Shown here: positions 9,766 to 20,079 of the stretch, one piece after another | Layout of the letters: every line of letters begins with the position of its first letter | Numbering within the stretch: position 1 is the first letter of the stretch | Origin: Codonopsis lanceolata | Taxonomy: Eukaryota; Streptophyta; Magnoliopsida; Asterales; Campanulaceae | Assembly: GCA_013146195.2 (NCBI GenBank) | Contig: CM028382.1 | Coordinates: 12,369,101 to 12,433,100, forward strand | Direction of reading: 5' to 3' | DNA length: 64,000 nucleotides | The notes under the pieces: generated by a model | What the model was told of the DNA's origin: nothing | The model's database searches: none | What the model saw: the letters and a program-made list of their open reading frames with translations, nothing else | Made by a program: the position numbers and the translations under genes

Positions 9766-9882
9766 TGTTAACAAGTAGCAGATGAGATATTGGAGGAAAC
9801 TAAACAAATTTTTACTACAGTTTTAGTAGTGAATTAGTAGTTGTTTAGCTTCCTCCAATTCTCACATACTGCTTACACAACA
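9766..9882 (+). ncRNA. Candidate microRNA-like hairpin C (best paired)
   Basis: ATTGGAGGAAACTAAACAA (9789-9807) pairs with TTGTTTAGCTTCCTCCAAT (9841-9859) at 18 of 19 positions; the one A-C mismatch is at the same place as in hairpin A. Pairing continues outward through TGAGA/TCTCA and AGCAG/CTGCT with small asymmetric bulges. The loop is about 33 nt and contains its own ACTAC/GTAGT stem. Size, pairing and bulges fit a plant MIRNA precursor. Confidence 0.6.
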
Positions 9883-10194
9883 GCTCTGTTTTAGTGTGTG
9901 TGTGTGGGAGGGAACAAAAGCTTAATTTCTCTTATAAGTGCTTAGAATAGGCAGCTATGGATATATATATACAAACTTTGTGAGAGGGGGTCACAACTCA
10001 CAAGTTTTCCATTGAAGCAAAGCAAAGCATGCTTAGCATGGGCACAGATATCATGCTCATTCAAAGTGTATGGTATCAAACTGTTAGTTATATCACCATA
10101 ATTGTATCAAAATTAATACTATTCCAATTTAAAAGAAGAAATTCAATCATGTATAAACTTGAATTTAATTACGTATTTTGTAGTGTGTATTCCC

Positions 10195-10435
10195 TCTGTT
10201 CTACCTAAAACGTCCACTTTTGAAAAGTCAAATTTTATGGATATATATTAATGCCGTTGGAGTTAGTCATGATTATAAAAATACTTGAGAATAAGAAATG
10301 TGTTTATAACACAAGTGGATGGTAAAAATCAAAAGTTATAGAAATTGTAATCATAATTTTTGAATGTAAACTCTATATGTGGATTGAAAATGCCTTGTCC
10401 ACTACAAGAACATAGGTCTCAATGGAGTATATTTT
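10195..10435. mobile_element. Degenerate MITE with CTCC-type ends
   Basis: It starts TTCCCTCTGTTCTACCTAAAACGTCC and ends TCTCAATGGAGTA. A relative in inverted order lies at 16892-17129. The following 10470-10628 holds a truncated piece of Stowaway-like family A and no gene. Confidence 0.45.
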
Positions 10436-10628
10436 TTTTTAGTGGGGGAAACCGATAAAAAATACTTACTTCGTTTCTAAATAATTGTCATGTTTGACTA
10501 GGTACATACATTTAGAAAAATTAATTGAATATATTACTAATATTGGTATAAACCCTTTAAAACACTTGTAGCCCATATTTAAAGTTGGATGAAAAATAAG
10601 AACAAAATCGTAATAACGTTTTTCTAAT

Positions 10629-10890
10629 ACTCTTCGTCTCTAAATTATCATTCTAGTTGATCCGTCATACGGATTAAGAAAAAATAATTGACTTGATTAT
10701 TTATATTGGTTTGATGTGTAGTTTCCTTTAAAGCTCATGTGTATGTGACCCATAATTAAAGTATGGTGAAAAAGTAAGGGTAAAGCGGTAAAAGTGATGT
10801 TCTAAAAAGATAAGTTTTAAACTGGACAATTATTTTGAGACAGACTAAAAATGAAAGAAGGAAGGACGATAATTTAGGGATGGAGGGATT
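10629..10890. mobile_element. Stowaway-like MITE, family A
   Basis: About 260 bp from ACTCTTCGTCTCTAAATTATC to GATAATTTAGGGATGGAGGGAT, so the ends are inverted repeats. Diagnostic inner words are TTGACTTGATTATTTATATTGG and GTGGTAAAAGTGATGTTCT-like sequence. Other copies are at 34998-35262, 47111-47372 and 62624-62867. Confidence 0.75.
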
Positions 10891-10912
10891 AGTAAAAATT
10901 TAGAAACAAGAT

Positions 10913-11399
10913 AGTGTTACATGACTAATCAGAATACCTTAATGTAACACCAAAATCCCTAAACGTAACACCATTTAAAAAATAAAATTACTTCACTACC
11001 CCTCTCCACATTTAAACTATACTACCACCTCCCTCTCTCCCCCCATCACGTAATTTTGATTACGTACCATTGTTGATTCGGTTTCCATTGTTAAGACATG
11101 ATATCGAATGTTAATTGAATTTGTTTTAATTTGGTTTATTTTTTTCTTTTTAACTAATTACAAACAAAAAATCGTTGATTTGTATTTTTTTTCGATTTCA
11201 GACAAAACATCCGCTACACAATAGCGGATATTTTGTGTAGCAGATGTTTTATAAAACATCCGCAAATGTATACCACAAGTGAATATCTATTAAATGTTAA
11301 AAGAGTTTTTTTTAGATCATTTTATATATTAAATGATGTTACGTTTAGTAATTTTGACGTTACGTTTAGGGTCACTCAAACATAAGTCCTAACACTTGC
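10913..11399. mobile_element. MITE with about 80-bp inverted terminal repeats
   Basis: The left end contains TAATGTAACACCAAAATCCC and AAACGTAACACC. The right end, read inverted, contains CTAAACGTAACGTCAAAATT and AAACGTAACATC. The two align over about 80 bp. No clear target duplication was found. Confidence 0.6.
11204..11250. repeat. Perfectly placed 17-bp inverted repeat (hairpin)
   Basis: AAAACATCCGCTACACA (11204-11220) and TGTGTAGCAGATGTTTT (11234-11250) are inverted with one mismatch, around a 13-base spacer. Inside the preceding MITE. Confidence 0.85.
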
Positions 11400-11464
11400 A
11401 ACTTTTTTTTTTAAAGATTACCATAAAGTAGTCATTCCTTTGAAAAGAATAATCGTTTTATTAA

Positions 11465-13235
11465 GGTAAAACACACAAATGAGCCACCCAACTTTATCCC
11501 TTTTTGCAATTCGGCCACCGAAAGTTTGAAATATCTAATTTGGCCATCCAACTTTTGTTCTGTTGCAAGTGAACCCATTTTCTAACACCCGTTAGACTAG
11601 AATGCTAACTTTATGTAATTTTTCTATTTTGCCCCTATAAAAGGGGTCCAATTGTAACCCAACAATGCTTAAGGGTTACACGTCTGTGGTCAACAATGTT
11701 TATTGTTGATCTTCATCTTCTTTAGGCAGAAAACCCAACAACCCAGTTTATTATGAATACTCAAAAGCTAGACTCATCTTCATTTGGTTAAGTCAATGGA
11801 ATGAATTTGATTAGAATTGAGAAGGAAAAAGAGATGAAGACCTCCATTTTTTGAAGCAACTTCACACCTCCATTTTTTAAAGCAACCCAGCTATACCAGG
11901 ACAATTTTTTTTTTAAGCAATCTCACACCTCCATTTTCTCTCTCTCATTCTCTACAACAATGGCACCCTCTCCGCCACCTCTTCACTTACGTTTGCTCTT
12001 TCTCCCCATTCTCACTCTCTCCTCTTCCCTCCTCCAGTTATGTTCCGTCGCCAATGACGACGACACAACCCCTATCAGTGAGCTAGACTTCTCAAAACTT
12101 CGATGGTTCTTTCTCATCTCCCACATTGCTCTCCCTCAGTTATACGTTACAGATCTGACCGACTTCTTTCACTACCAGTCTGGCTAGCTCCATCTCCGGC
12201 CAAGCGACACCAACCCCAGCCCTCTCCTCACCCAGATCTAACCGAGATTTACCCAACACAACTTATTAAGCTTTTCGGGTTGAGATGGGTCACCCAGCAT
12301 AGCCCATTCCAATTCATGGGTTTGCTCGGGTCGAACTTGAAAACCTGTTTTGACCTGACAAAGTGGGGGGAAAGAATTACGCCAAGGCTTGTTACAGTCA
12401 AGATGAGATAAAAAAAAACTCTGCCATCACACCATCGCCGTCGGTGCCAACGTCAACGATTTCATCTTCACTACGGAGTTGAGAAGGAGACGAGATTGTT
12501 CAATTCTCGACCAAAGAAGACTGTTTTGGAGGATTTTTTTCGATAAGGCAAAAGGAGTTCCGCCTTGGGCCATTGATTTGAGTAGCAAATGAAGCCACTA
12601 AAACTCTAATTTTGAAATGACATGTGTATGTATGTGTGTATTTGTATGTATAGTAATAGATTTGGAGTGACATATCTAGATCTAGGAGTAGATCTTGAGG
12701 TCGTCGTTGCCAGAGAAGAAATCATGACGCATGTTAATTGAAGAAAGCCAGAAATGGGGCCACGACATCGACGAAGGAGGTGGGTCCAGAGATGTGGAGA
12801 CGAGTTACAAGGAAATTCAAAGTAGGGTCTCTGTTTTTGGATGAGAAGGTGAGGAGGACGGTGTCTTGGAGAGGAATGTGGAAGAGGATGTCCGCCGGGA
12901 AGATGAAGATCAACAATTATTGGCCCAGACATGTTGACCCAAATAACCTCAAAGTTCTATTATTTACAGTTTGACCCATTTTAAATTATAATTGTTATTT
13001 CTTTTTGTTTGTGTTTTCAGTTAGACCCTTTTAGATTTCTAATAGACAAAAAATTGTATTTATTGGGGTAAAATAGATATTTGATATGACTTAACGGCTA
13101 AATCTAACGTCCATCCAAAAAATGGGCTCGCTTGCAACTAGACTAAAGTTGGGTCACCAAAATAGATATTTCAAACTTTCGATGGCCGAATTGCAAAAAG
13201 AGGGAAAGTTAGGTGGTCCATTTGTGTGTTTTACC
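11465..13235. mobile_element. Non-autonomous Mutator-like element with long TIRs, possible Pack-MULE
   Basis: The element is 1771 bp and is bounded by a perfect 9-bp duplication TTTTATTAA (11456-11464 and 13236-13244). Its terminal inverted repeats start GGTAAAACACACAAATG and align over at least 130 bp, sharing for example TTTTTGCAATTCGGCCA and GAAAGTTTGAAATATCTA. The interior is unrelated to the TIRs and more GC-rich, with coding-like stretches on both strands: a plus-strand signal-peptide-like ORF at 11960-12187, a plus-strand end reading AKGVPPWAIDLSSK followed by TGA at about 12590, and a minus-strand frame at 12734-12916. No transposase domain is seen. This is the architecture of a gene-fragment-carrying MULE. 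Confidence 0.85.
11960..12187 (+). pseudogene. Captured gene start? signal-peptide-like ORF in the MULE
   Basis: The ORF begins MAPSPPPLHLRLLFLPILTL and continues SSSLLQLCSVANDDDTTPIS. That is a basic start, a hydrophobic core and small residues, like a secretory signal peptide; it stops after 75 residues. CT-rich leader sequence precedes the ATG. I do not recognise the protein. Its place between MULE TIRs suggests a captured first exon, not a working gene. Confidence 0.35.
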
Positions 13236-13424
13236 TTTTATTAATCAATTAAAAATGAGAGATCACTGGCGACACTCCTTTTTTTATTTATGATTTTTTA
13301 AATTTAGATTTGGACTTGCAACCAAGAAAAGTGGCTCTCAATTTTTCTTGAATTTGAAAATAATTATTAATTCAAATTATGAAATATTATTATACTACTC
13401 TCTACTGACTATACATGCCTAAAT

Positions 13425-13890
13425 AATTGTCTTGGTTTATTTTTTGTGTTCTAAAATGGGGTAATTGTCATGATTATACATTTTTTTAATAAATATTTCT
13501 ATCACTTTACCTTTATATTTTTCTTCTCACTTTAATTATGACCACACGTACAAGGGCTTTAATACATACACATTATACTAATATTTATAATAAAGTTAAT
13601 TAATTTTTTTAAAAGTGTGTCAAATCAAACACAACGATTATTTAGGAAGAACGAGTATTTCTAATATGTTAAATAATTTGTACTCCATCTATTTTCAAAT
13701 TATTGTTCACCTTTCTTTTTTCGTTCTTAAATAATTGTCATCTTTCAAAACTTTCTCTTTTAAAAAACACTTTTACCACTTTACACTTTTACCTTTTCTA
13801 CCTATTTTAATTATGACTACATACTCAAGGGCATTAAAGAAAATCACACATTTCACCAATATTTACAATACAATCAATACTTTTTCTTAA
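13425..13890. mobile_element. Two adjacent degenerate Stowaway-like (family A) MITEs
   Basis: Segments 13425-13660 and 13681-13890 both carry the inverted family-A pattern: AAATAATTGTC near the left, ACTTTAATTATGAC or TTTTAATTATGACTAC in the middle, and runs such as AATATTTAYAATA to the right. No gene is seen. Confidence 0.55.
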
Positions 13891-13896
13891 GGAATA

Positions 13897-14985
13897 ATTG
13901 CACGCCGGTACACTTTTATGAAATTGTAACAGCTCCACAACTTTTTTTTCTTTCCAAACCGCATAAGTCCACTATTTTTATAAATTTGTTCCAATAATAA
14001 CCCTTCCTCGTCTCCTTTCTTCCCAATCGGCCCACCAATCTTCGTCTCCGCTCCCTATCCCCAATTCATTTTCTGAAATTAATTCTCTTAACCTTAGCAA
14101 ACCTGCTAGTGCTCAAAGGGAAGTAATCTATATTTTCTTTTTGAGGGCCATAAATGAGCTAATCGGAGAGGCTACTCCCATCTACACATTATGGCGAAAT
14201 CCATGCTATTCATAAGAATTCCCTAGCCTTTCCTGCATTTCTTATTTCTCGAGTTGAGTTCGTCTTTGGTTCTTCGATCCCTAATCCTTATACTCGCCTT
14301 AACCCTCTCAGCGCAAGAGGTGGAAATGGAAAAAAAATACAATTCCAGGTACGTTTCTCGTCTTTTCCCCTTTTTCGATGCTCAATATTTTAAGCGATGC
14401 CCAAATTTTGCTTCTGATGTGGGTATTGTTGCCTCTCGATATGGGCACCGTTGCCTCCGATATGGGTATCTTTGTGGATTACGTACATAGCTTGACTTCT
14501 TTCTTCCACATAGGCAAGCAATGATTATAGTTTGTCTCCGGCAAAGAAGTTTTAGTCCAATTTACTTTGATTACTGTACATACCTCCTGTAACTTTGTAA
14601 GAAATAAGAACATGCGTGTATGTTATTTATGGGCATTACAACACATTTCTGCCTCTTTTGGCTCAAAAGAATATGTTTATGTATGGTGTGTAAAAAAAAA
14701 AGCTTAGAAATGAAACTTTTTTCCTTGAACGATGCCCAAAAATTTTGACCGACGCCCAATTTTTTTTATCGACACCCCAAAAAATTTAAGCGATGCCTAA
14801 ATTTTTTTACTGGTGCACAAATTAGAGACAATGAGTTTGTGTGCACGTCTTTTCTTCATTAAGGGTATTTTCGTCATTCCACCCTCCCCAAAAAAGTGCA
14901 CTGTAGTGGTTTAAAAAAATAATGATGAACTATTACGGTTATTATTTCACCGCATTGTACCAACCAATTATCACAATTTTCTTAA
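13897..14985. mobile_element. Element with degenerate GATGCCCAAATTTT repeats, copy 1
   Basis: The ends are weakly inverted (GAATAATTGCACGCCGGTACAC on the left, TTGTACCAACCAATTATCAC on the right). Inside, a motif close to GCGATGCCCAAATTTT occurs around 14380-14470 and again around 14725-14825. Related pieces with the same motif and flanking words such as GGGTATTTTCGTCATT lie at 26020-26260, 61165-61365 and 63420-63590. An ORF at 14254-14490 is not recognised. The superfamily is unknown. Confidence 0.5.
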
Positions 14986-15372
14986 ACAATATGTCGAGTC
15001 AAAATAGATAATATTTTAAAAATAGAGGGAGTAATACATTAAATAATATTTAAATTTATTGTTAAAATTAGTAATAACTTGAAGGACTGAAGAGTGAGAT
15101 TGTAATATTTGATTTTAGAATACTCCTGTAAGACAATTTAACGAATATTAATTCTTAAGAAAAAGCTTAAGTCACAATTCAAAACACCAATGATACACCA
15201 GATAAAAGATTCATCTTAAATTTTTTAAACTTTGAACAAAGGTGTTGACTATTGACAAAAAGCAAATTTTTCTTTAATTATAAACCCCAAAAAAAAGTAG
15301 GAAACGCACACTGCGCACACACACACATGTCATAACAGACAAGCTATTGTTCTACCATCTACGTTCGTACGG

Positions 15373-16029
15373 TCAATAAGTTGGAATGCAACCCAACGAC
15401 CTTGCCAACACGGTACTCAGATAATCCCGTTGGGCCCTACATTTCAACGTCCTCACAATCCCCCAATGACTGCTATGCGAACACCTCCCTTTCCCTCCGC
15501 CGCTTCCCACCATTTCATCACTACCGACCACCGCCGGAAACATTGGCAACGGTGCACGGCGTCCCTGCCTCTCTCTAATCGCACTCAGCTCCATCTCCGG
15601 CTTAAACTTTACCGGCCCGAACATGAACATCCGCCGCCTAGATTTCGCCGACATCGTTGTCAAGGACGTGATATTCACCTTCTTAACAGAAGTGGAAAAC
15701 TTCACCGGAGACGGTTCGGATCCGGAAACACGATCGGAGACGCAGCGTTCGGGCCTGCGAAATCGAAACGACGTTGATTTGGTAAGGGCGAGGTTGTTGT
15801 GGTTCTCCTCGTATTCGTAAGGGATGGTTTTGCCGCAGAAGATGATGTCGGGCCGCGTCGGGTACGGGTCGATGCCGGAGAAGAATTCGAATAGGTCTTG
15901 TGCGGATGTGGAGGTTCTAGGGCTGCTGCGGAGGGAGTTGGCGGCGTTGATGTCGTCGTCAATTGGGAGGTCCCGGAGGGAGAGTGTGTCGTAGGAGTCG
16001 TCAAAAGCGGTGTCGTTTTTGTTTTCCAT
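15373..16029 (-). CDS. Plant-specific small intronless protein, function unknown
   Basis: The predicted protein has 218 residues. The ATG at 16029 (MENKNDTAFDDSYDTLSLRD) is preferred over the in-frame ATG at 16089: a TATA box at 16095-16104 should start transcription about 30 nt downstream, beyond 16089. The N terminus is acidic with DTLSLRDLPIDDD. A middle segment reads DLFEFFSGIDPYPTRPDIIF followed by CGKTIPYEYEEN, a motif I associate with an uncharacterised plant-only family. Then come basic stretches (FRFRRPERCVSDR, SAKSRRRMFMFGPVKF). It ends DYLSTVLARSLGCIPTY. There is no signal peptide or membrane segment. GC is higher than in the surroundings, as expected of a real exon. The function is unknown to me; a regulatory or scaffold role would be a guess. 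Confidence 0.8.
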   Translation of the reverse strand: MENKNDTAFDDSYDTLSLRDLPIDDDINAANSLRSSPRTSTSAQDLFEFFSGIDPYPTRPDIIFCGKTIPYEYEENHNNLALTKSTSFRFRRPERCVSDRVSGSEPSPVKFSTSVKKVNITSLTTMSAKSRRRMFMFGPVKFKPEMELSAIRERQGRRAPLPMFPAVVGSDEMVGSGGGKGRCSHSSHWGIVRTLKCRAQRDYLSTVLARSLGCIPTY

Positions 16030-16094
16030 TGTGATGTTCGTTAAACCCAAATTGAACCAACTATGGTGTGAAGAAACGTTAAGGAGCAAAAACA

Positions 16095-16104
16095 GTATAT
16101 ATAC
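16095..16104 (-). promoter_or_regulatory. TATA box of the small intronless gene
   Basis: GTATATATAC lies 66-75 bases upstream of the chosen ATG. It implies a transcription start near 16065-16070 and a leader of about 40 nt. Confidence 0.7.
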
Positions 16105-16259
16105 CCAAGTTTTGGAGGAGAGAGAGCGTGCTTGTACGTGTAACGTTGGGGTAACGGCTTCCAGATGATTGGGAGGGCTGAAAGGGATTTTTTAAAAAGA
16201 ATAATCTAAGGCCGACGGTGTTTTTTACGGATGAAATGAGGTAGCATCATATTCTAAAA

Positions 16260-16424
16260 GGGTAATGCTTGAGCTACTTTAATTTTGTATTAAATATGAG
16301 TATTCTGTGATGTGACATATTAGCGTGGAGTACTGAGACCCACAAAATATCAATCAATGAGAGTATACTACATCATAAAGTATCTATATTTTGATACAAA
16401 ATAAGAGTGACTCTAGCATTGCCC
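16260..16424. mobile_element. MULE-type MITE, copy 2
   Basis: 165 bp, from GGGTAATGCTTGAGCTAC to GAGTGACTCTAGCATTGCCC. It is flanked by 9-bp repeats ATTCTAAAA (16251-16259) and ATTCTAATA (16425-16433), one mismatch. It sits about 155 bp upstream of the TATA box of the neighbouring gene. Confidence 0.87.
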
Positions 16425-16891
16425 ATTCTAATAATCGCCTTTTTTTAATTAGAAACATAGTTTAAGAAAAAACTAATTGATTCCAATGACGGATCTAGAA
16501 AAACTAGTTACAAATTTAACAATATTTTGTTAAATATAAAGCTTATAAACCGGAGTTGTGTTGAAAAATTGTAATAAATGTATAGAAAAATTGTGTAATT
16601 TTTTTAGAACAAGTTTCTCAATGACTCGTTTGTGTAATGATAAAGTTAATAATAAAATTGAGTTCGTGCAAAAGTTTTGATACTCTTTACTCTTTAGGTG
16701 GCTATAATATTATTATTTTTAATTATACTTCTTAAGTTCCCTAAATTATTTTCTTGCTTTTCTTTTAGTCCATCCGAAACAAAATGTATTGTTTGTAAAC
16801 TTTTATTTTTTAAAAAATCATTTTACTCTAACTTTATCCTTACTACTTCAATAATGACTCACATGCATATAGACTTTAAAAGAAACAGTAT

Positions 16892-17129
16892 GCTCCATCC
16901 GTTCCAAACAAAAAGTTACAATTTTATTTTGAGATATTTTATTGCAATAGTTTATTTTCAAAAATCATGCTTGCAATTTTCATAACATTTCATATTTACC
17001 CTCCACTTGTATTGTAAGCATATTACTTTTACTAAAATATTTTTTATAATTATGACTAACTCTAATGATATTAATATATCACCTTAATAATAATAGTTTT
17101 CAAATACAGATTATTTGACTGGAACGAAT
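16892..17129. mobile_element. MITE with CTCCATCCGTTCC ends
   Basis: It runs from GCTCCATCCGTTCCAAAC to ATTTGACTGGAACGAATA, a weak inverted pair. No gene is seen in 16430-17500; only AT-rich sequence. Confidence 0.5.
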
Positions 17130-17507
17130 AAATATTTATGCATATTAATATATCACTATATATATTTATATATATAATATTGAGTCAATTCTTTTTTCTT
17201 AATTGGTATACCATGTTAACTTAAACACAATGATAATTTAGTGAGATAGGTGTTTATATGAAAAAAGATGCCGAGGAGATATATTTTGAATGGGGAAGGA
17301 AATGAGAAGGATAGTGAAAAAAGATTGAAACATTGAGGAGAGTTTTGTAGTTGATTTTGATTTTGAAGAAATGGGATTTTGAAAAGGACCCAATGAGAAG
17401 GGCCCAAGACACCCCTAATGACACGGTTCCAAGTTCCAACCATTTTCTAGAAGTGAGAAAAACAATTTTTTATTACTATTAAAATATGAACATTTGGTAA
17501 CATCATG

Positions 17508-17756
17508 CTCCTTCGATCCTAAAATTATTTTTTATTTGAATTGACACACAATTAAATAAAAATAATTAATTTGATTATTACTATTAATTTAATGTATTGT
17601 TTTTTTTAAAAAATCAATGTGTATGTGACCATTATAAAAGTAAGATGAAAAATAAGGATAAAATAGTAAAATATTGTCAAAAAACTTTCAAATAAGACAA
17701 TTATTTTAAGAATTACGAAAAATAAAAGCATGACAATAGTTTGTGACGGAGAGAGT
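17508..17756. mobile_element. Stowaway-like MITE, family A, diverged copy
   Basis: It starts GCTCCTTCGATCCTAAAATT, ends GTGACGGAGAGAGTA, and has the internal family-A words TTAATTTGATTATTACTATT and GGATAAAATAGTAAAA. A truncated family-B piece lies at about 18005-18140. Confidence 0.65.
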
Positions 17757-18144
17757 ATGCATGTTGTACTACAGTGAATCCTTTGTAGATTTAGTACATA
17801 AGATTATACGTTGTTTCTTAATTAATGAATTTATGTTAAAAATTGTTTGGAACTGATTGAATTTTGTTGCTATTAGTTAGAGGAGTACTTTGGTCGATGA
17901 AAAGTAGTAAAGTAATCTTTATAATATCTACAAGAATATATTATTGTCCACTTTAATCAACTTCAGTCAACTAACAAATCAAACTCAAGGACCAACTAAG
18001 CTCCACCTCTTTTGTTTTAGGTAAAGAGTACTTATTTAAAAGTTAATTTTTTTTTTAAAATGAAAATTTTAGTAACCCATTAGTAATAAAATTATATTTT
18101 TATGCTTTTATATTTTGAAATTGGACTCTTTAATTGAAGACTCT

Positions 18145-18475
18145 ATGTGATTCGATTTAGGCAAAATCATGAATCAAATCGTTCCCTATTGGTTTCAAAA
18201 ATTCCAAATCGAACCGAATAAGACTTGGAACTAAACTGAATCACTCGGTTTGGTCCGGTTCAATTTTGTGGGTTATATAAATTATTTTTAATCAACTTAA
18301 CAAATATTAATAATAATATAAAAATAAGATTTTAATTTGGAATTAATATCAAAATTAGAAAATAACCTACTAAAAATAAATTATCACAAAGAAATCAATA
18401 CAAATTCCAAAATAAATACAAACAATTGAAGAAATAATAGTCTTCTAAGGTTCTAACAATCAAGATTTTGTTTGG

Positions 18476-18508
<33 letters not shown>

Positions 18509-18700
18509 TAAATCAAGGGTTTAGATTATGCATATGAGATGATCTAAATGTTTAGAATAATTAACAAATGTTATACGTATAATATATATTATATAATGAA
18601 TAAATAAAAATATATAAATTGATTTGGATCGATACCATAAATCGTAAATCGATTACCGATTGATTTTCTAATTTTTCACAAATTTTGAATTAAATTTTAT
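18145..18700. mobile_element. hAT-type MITE, second copy of the 6342-6976 family
   Basis: Long collinear similarity to 6342-6780: AATCGAACCGAATAAGACTT, TGTGGGTTATATAAATTATT, AAGATTTTAATTTGGAATTA and a TA microsatellite (18478-18505) in the same place. The target duplication is no longer visible. Confidence 0.75.
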
Positions 18701-19289
18701 AAATTTTTTTCCTACCTATACCTATAGTGTACTAACTTAAAATTTCAATTAAACCTTTTGACCATTGAATGTTAAAAAACTTTTTTTTAAATGCTTATTT
18801 GTATGCTGACTAAGCACTGAGTTGGTTTGAACCGAAATGGAAGAGTGTTTTTTCCCTCATATTTGTTGCTATCGTCAATGTATTTATAAGGTAAAGACTT
18901 GTGTAGAACGGTCTTATGTATCTGAAATTCGTAAGACGGAACCCCATTAAAAAATTTGCGGGTTAATAACTAAATAGTAAACACTTTAATAAAAATTACA
19001 AATATTGCTTAACTGAGTTGGTCTTTAGCAAATCTCAAAGGTTTAACCCAAGGTGGTCCAAGGTTTGACACGCCCTAACAACAAAATTAATTTTTAATGC
19101 TTATTTCCTCTATTTACTCCGGTGTCCCTCCATTTTCAATGTTTGCCGTCGAATTCCACGCCTTACAGTTTAATCCTTTATTAGCTCCGTTAGCATCAAT
19201 TGCTTTGGGATACTTGATAGATCCTAACGGACTTTGACGAAATGTTAAATGACATATTTAAAACAAATTTAAAGTGACACATTTTAATG

Positions 19290-19711
19290 TTAAAAGTGAC
19301 ACTATAAATGGTAACACTCTTAATACTAAAACACAAAAGGAAAACTAGTTTAACTAGTTAATTACAAGATAATTTACATCAAAGATCAAACACTATTTAA
19401 ATGATAAATTAAAATATTATAATTAATTTTATTAAAATACAATCAGTAACACTCTTAATACTAAATTAAAAGTGACACATTTTAATACTAAAAATAGACA
19501 CTGACACATTTAATACTAAAAAAATGACACTCTTAATACTAAAAAGTGACATTCTTAATACTAAAAAATGACACTCTTAATACAAAAAGTGACATATTTA
19601 AAACTATAAAGTGACACTCTTAATACTAAAAAGTGACATTCTTAATACTAAAAAGTGACACATTTAATACTAAAAAGTGACACTCTTAATACTAAAAAGT
19701 GACACTCTTCC
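19290..19711. repeat. Degenerate 21-bp minisatellite array
   Basis: Units close to GTGACACTCTTAATACTAAAA are repeated more than ten times, most regularly in 19440-19711. A related, more decayed array is at 20080-20300. Confidence 0.9.
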
Positions 19712-19720
19712 TTAGAGAAT

Positions 19721-19918
19721 TTACCGTGTCAAAATGAATCATCTCGTGTTTCAAGTTCATCTACTACATGCCTAGATCCTGCTCGCTCTGTTATGAAGGG
19801 AAGGAGAAAAAGAATTAAGGGAAGTATTGAAAAGGGCAAGAAAAAGATTACTGATTTTTCTGATTCCCATCAAGCCAAGGAATTTGGTTCCAAGACTCCT
19901 AATGCTCGGTTATTTTAG
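19721..19918 (+). pseudogene. Possible FAR1/FRS-like C-terminal fragment
   Basis: One open frame reads LPCQNESSRVSSSSTTCLDP, then ARSVMKGRRKRIKGSIEKGK and KKITDFSDSHQAKEFGSK, and ends NARLF with a TAG. The DPxxSVxKGRxxKRIKxxIEK pattern resembles the segment before the C-terminal zinc knuckle of FAR1-related (MULE transposase-derived) proteins, from memory. No upstream coding part follows the frame, and minisatellite arrays enclose the fragment on both sides, so it is a transported exon rather than a gene. Confidence 0.45.
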
Positions 19919-20079
19919 ACATATTTTCAGTAAATTTTGTAAGTTTGAGTAAGAAACATATACTTTACCTTGAAAAAGTTATGGTTTTATGTTTTTAACG
20001 ATTGACACTTGGGATTATATATATTTCTATGAATGAGAAGATATATTTTACTAGTGTTCAATTGATTATTTCTATTAAA

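Noticed and set aside
12606..12932. Minus-strand 108-codon ORF inside the MULE
   Set aside because: A different overlapping frame (12734-12916) looks more protein-like, and neither is recognised; both are reported only as possible captured sequence.
14254..14490. 78-codon ORF starting MSSSLVLRSLILIL
   Set aside because: The hydrophobic start is suggestive, but the frame runs into the GATGCCCAAA repeats of an element and has no supporting context.
15430..15820. Overlapping plus-strand ORFs across the small intronless gene
   Set aside because: Shadows of the GC-rich minus-strand gene, which has a TATA box and coherent protein sequence.
19440..19711. Regular 21-bp repeats resembling a CRISPR array
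   Set aside because: The units are head-to-tail without unique spacers and the DNA is a plant nuclear sequence.
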